A stretch of 63,300 nt of DNA from the NCBI RefSeq assembly GCF_900631955.1, contig NZ_UZWD01000036.1, forward strand, positions 1-63,300. Direction: 5' to 3'. The DNA comes from Devosia equisanguinis (GTDB lineage: Bacteria > Pseudomonadota > Alphaproteobacteria > Rhizobiales > Devosiaceae). This document shows, piece by piece, positions 63,147 through 63,300 of this stretch. The notes beneath the pieces are model-generated. The model was given only the letters and a program-made list of their open reading frames with translations, made no database searches and was not told where the DNA came from. The position numbers and the translations under genes were made by a program. The number at the start of each line of letters is the position of its first letter. Position 1 is the first letter of the stretch.

Positions 63147-63300
63147 AGATCATTTCAAACTGAAGAGGACTCTGGGCGCTTTCGCCTCCCTCCCCGTTGA
63201 GGGGAGGGATTGAGGGAGGGGGTCCATCAGTGGATCGCTAAACGCCCCCCACCCCGGCCCTCCCTCAAGGGCAGGGCTATCGCATATGGGGAGTTGGCAC
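63147..63300. repeat. Dispersed intergenic repeat, copy 3 (continues past the window)
   Basis: 63147-63242 is about 90% identical, inverted, to 56345-56438. 63242-63300 includes AGGGCTATCGCATATG, which matches the inverted module near 380-410 and is similar to 146-175. The end of the window cuts the element. Confidence 0.8.

Noticed and set aside
56268..63300. Composite transposon bounded by the two inverted repeat copies
   Set aside because: No transposase lies between them, the enclosed genes (acs, GH3, LpxH-like, MFS) are housekeeping-like, and further copies exist at 1-450, so dispersed repeats explain it better.

Overview
The window is a GC-rich (about 63%) chromosomal segment from an alphaproteobacterium. 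The order Hyphomicrobiales (Rhizobiales) fits best, and Devosia or a close relative is my guess. The main evidence is a circularly permuted two-piece tmRNA gene, alphaproteobacterial SspB, and the order thyA - folA - hflK - hflC - serB - miaA - ilvB - ilvH, which recalls Rhizobiales chromosomes. I see no prophage, insertion sequence, CRISPR array or integrase. Nearly all of the window is core genome, so the most interesting signals are regulatory RNAs, small proteins and dispersed repeats.

Layout. 1-451: gene-free, palindromic repeats. 452-6270: aminopeptidase P, two tandem small related proteins, prmA and a UvrD/PcrA helicase. 6472-12402: an exported phytase-type esterase-like protein and a large AsmA-family envelope protein. 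12399-13666: a ribbon-helix-helix protein, sspB and ssrA (tmRNA), all on the minus strand. 13667-16925: exported nuclease, Cys-cluster protein, DUF1003 protein, thyA and a MazG-like protein. 17004-23233: DUF4424 protein, acetyltransferase, folA, hflKC, serB and miaA. 23230-28030: MATE exporter, DUF423 protein, lipoprotein, cold-shock protein, Nudix hydrolase and phosphate permease. 28195-31976: attenuator-controlled ilvBH, pdxJ and a MerR regulator. 32048-42082: membrane protein, FMN reductase, kup, old yellow enzyme, hydrolase, HD-GYP protein, pepT, phosphoesterase and a lipid-kinase-like protein. 42225-48792: TetR regulator, ilvC, a GFA/UPF0303/PhzF operon, a Leu-rich leader-like ORF, leuA and an acetyltransferase. 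48824-63007: EEP protein, aminotransferase, tRNA-Lys, Tat-exported intradiol dioxygenase, TerC protein, FemAB/flippase pair, acetyltransferase, acetyl-CoA synthetase, exported GH3 enzyme, LpxH-like phosphatase, MFS permease and a small exported protein. 63008-63300: another repeat copy.

How the genes work together. Three loci for branched-chain amino acids (ilvBH, ilvC, leuA) lie within 20 kb, and each has a different visible control element: a transcription attenuator, a TetR palindrome, and a Leu-rich ORF with a hairpin. The tmRNA gene lies just upstream of sspB, so the RNA that adds the degradation tag sits beside the adaptor that recognises it. thyA and folA complete the dTMP/folate cycle. 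hflKC lacks the degP-type protease gene that often follows it. Several genes serve the envelope: AsmA, FemAB/flippase, GH3, the LpxH-like enzyme and the lipid kinase. The window is bounded by, and at 56.3 kb contains, copies of one intergenic repeat family.
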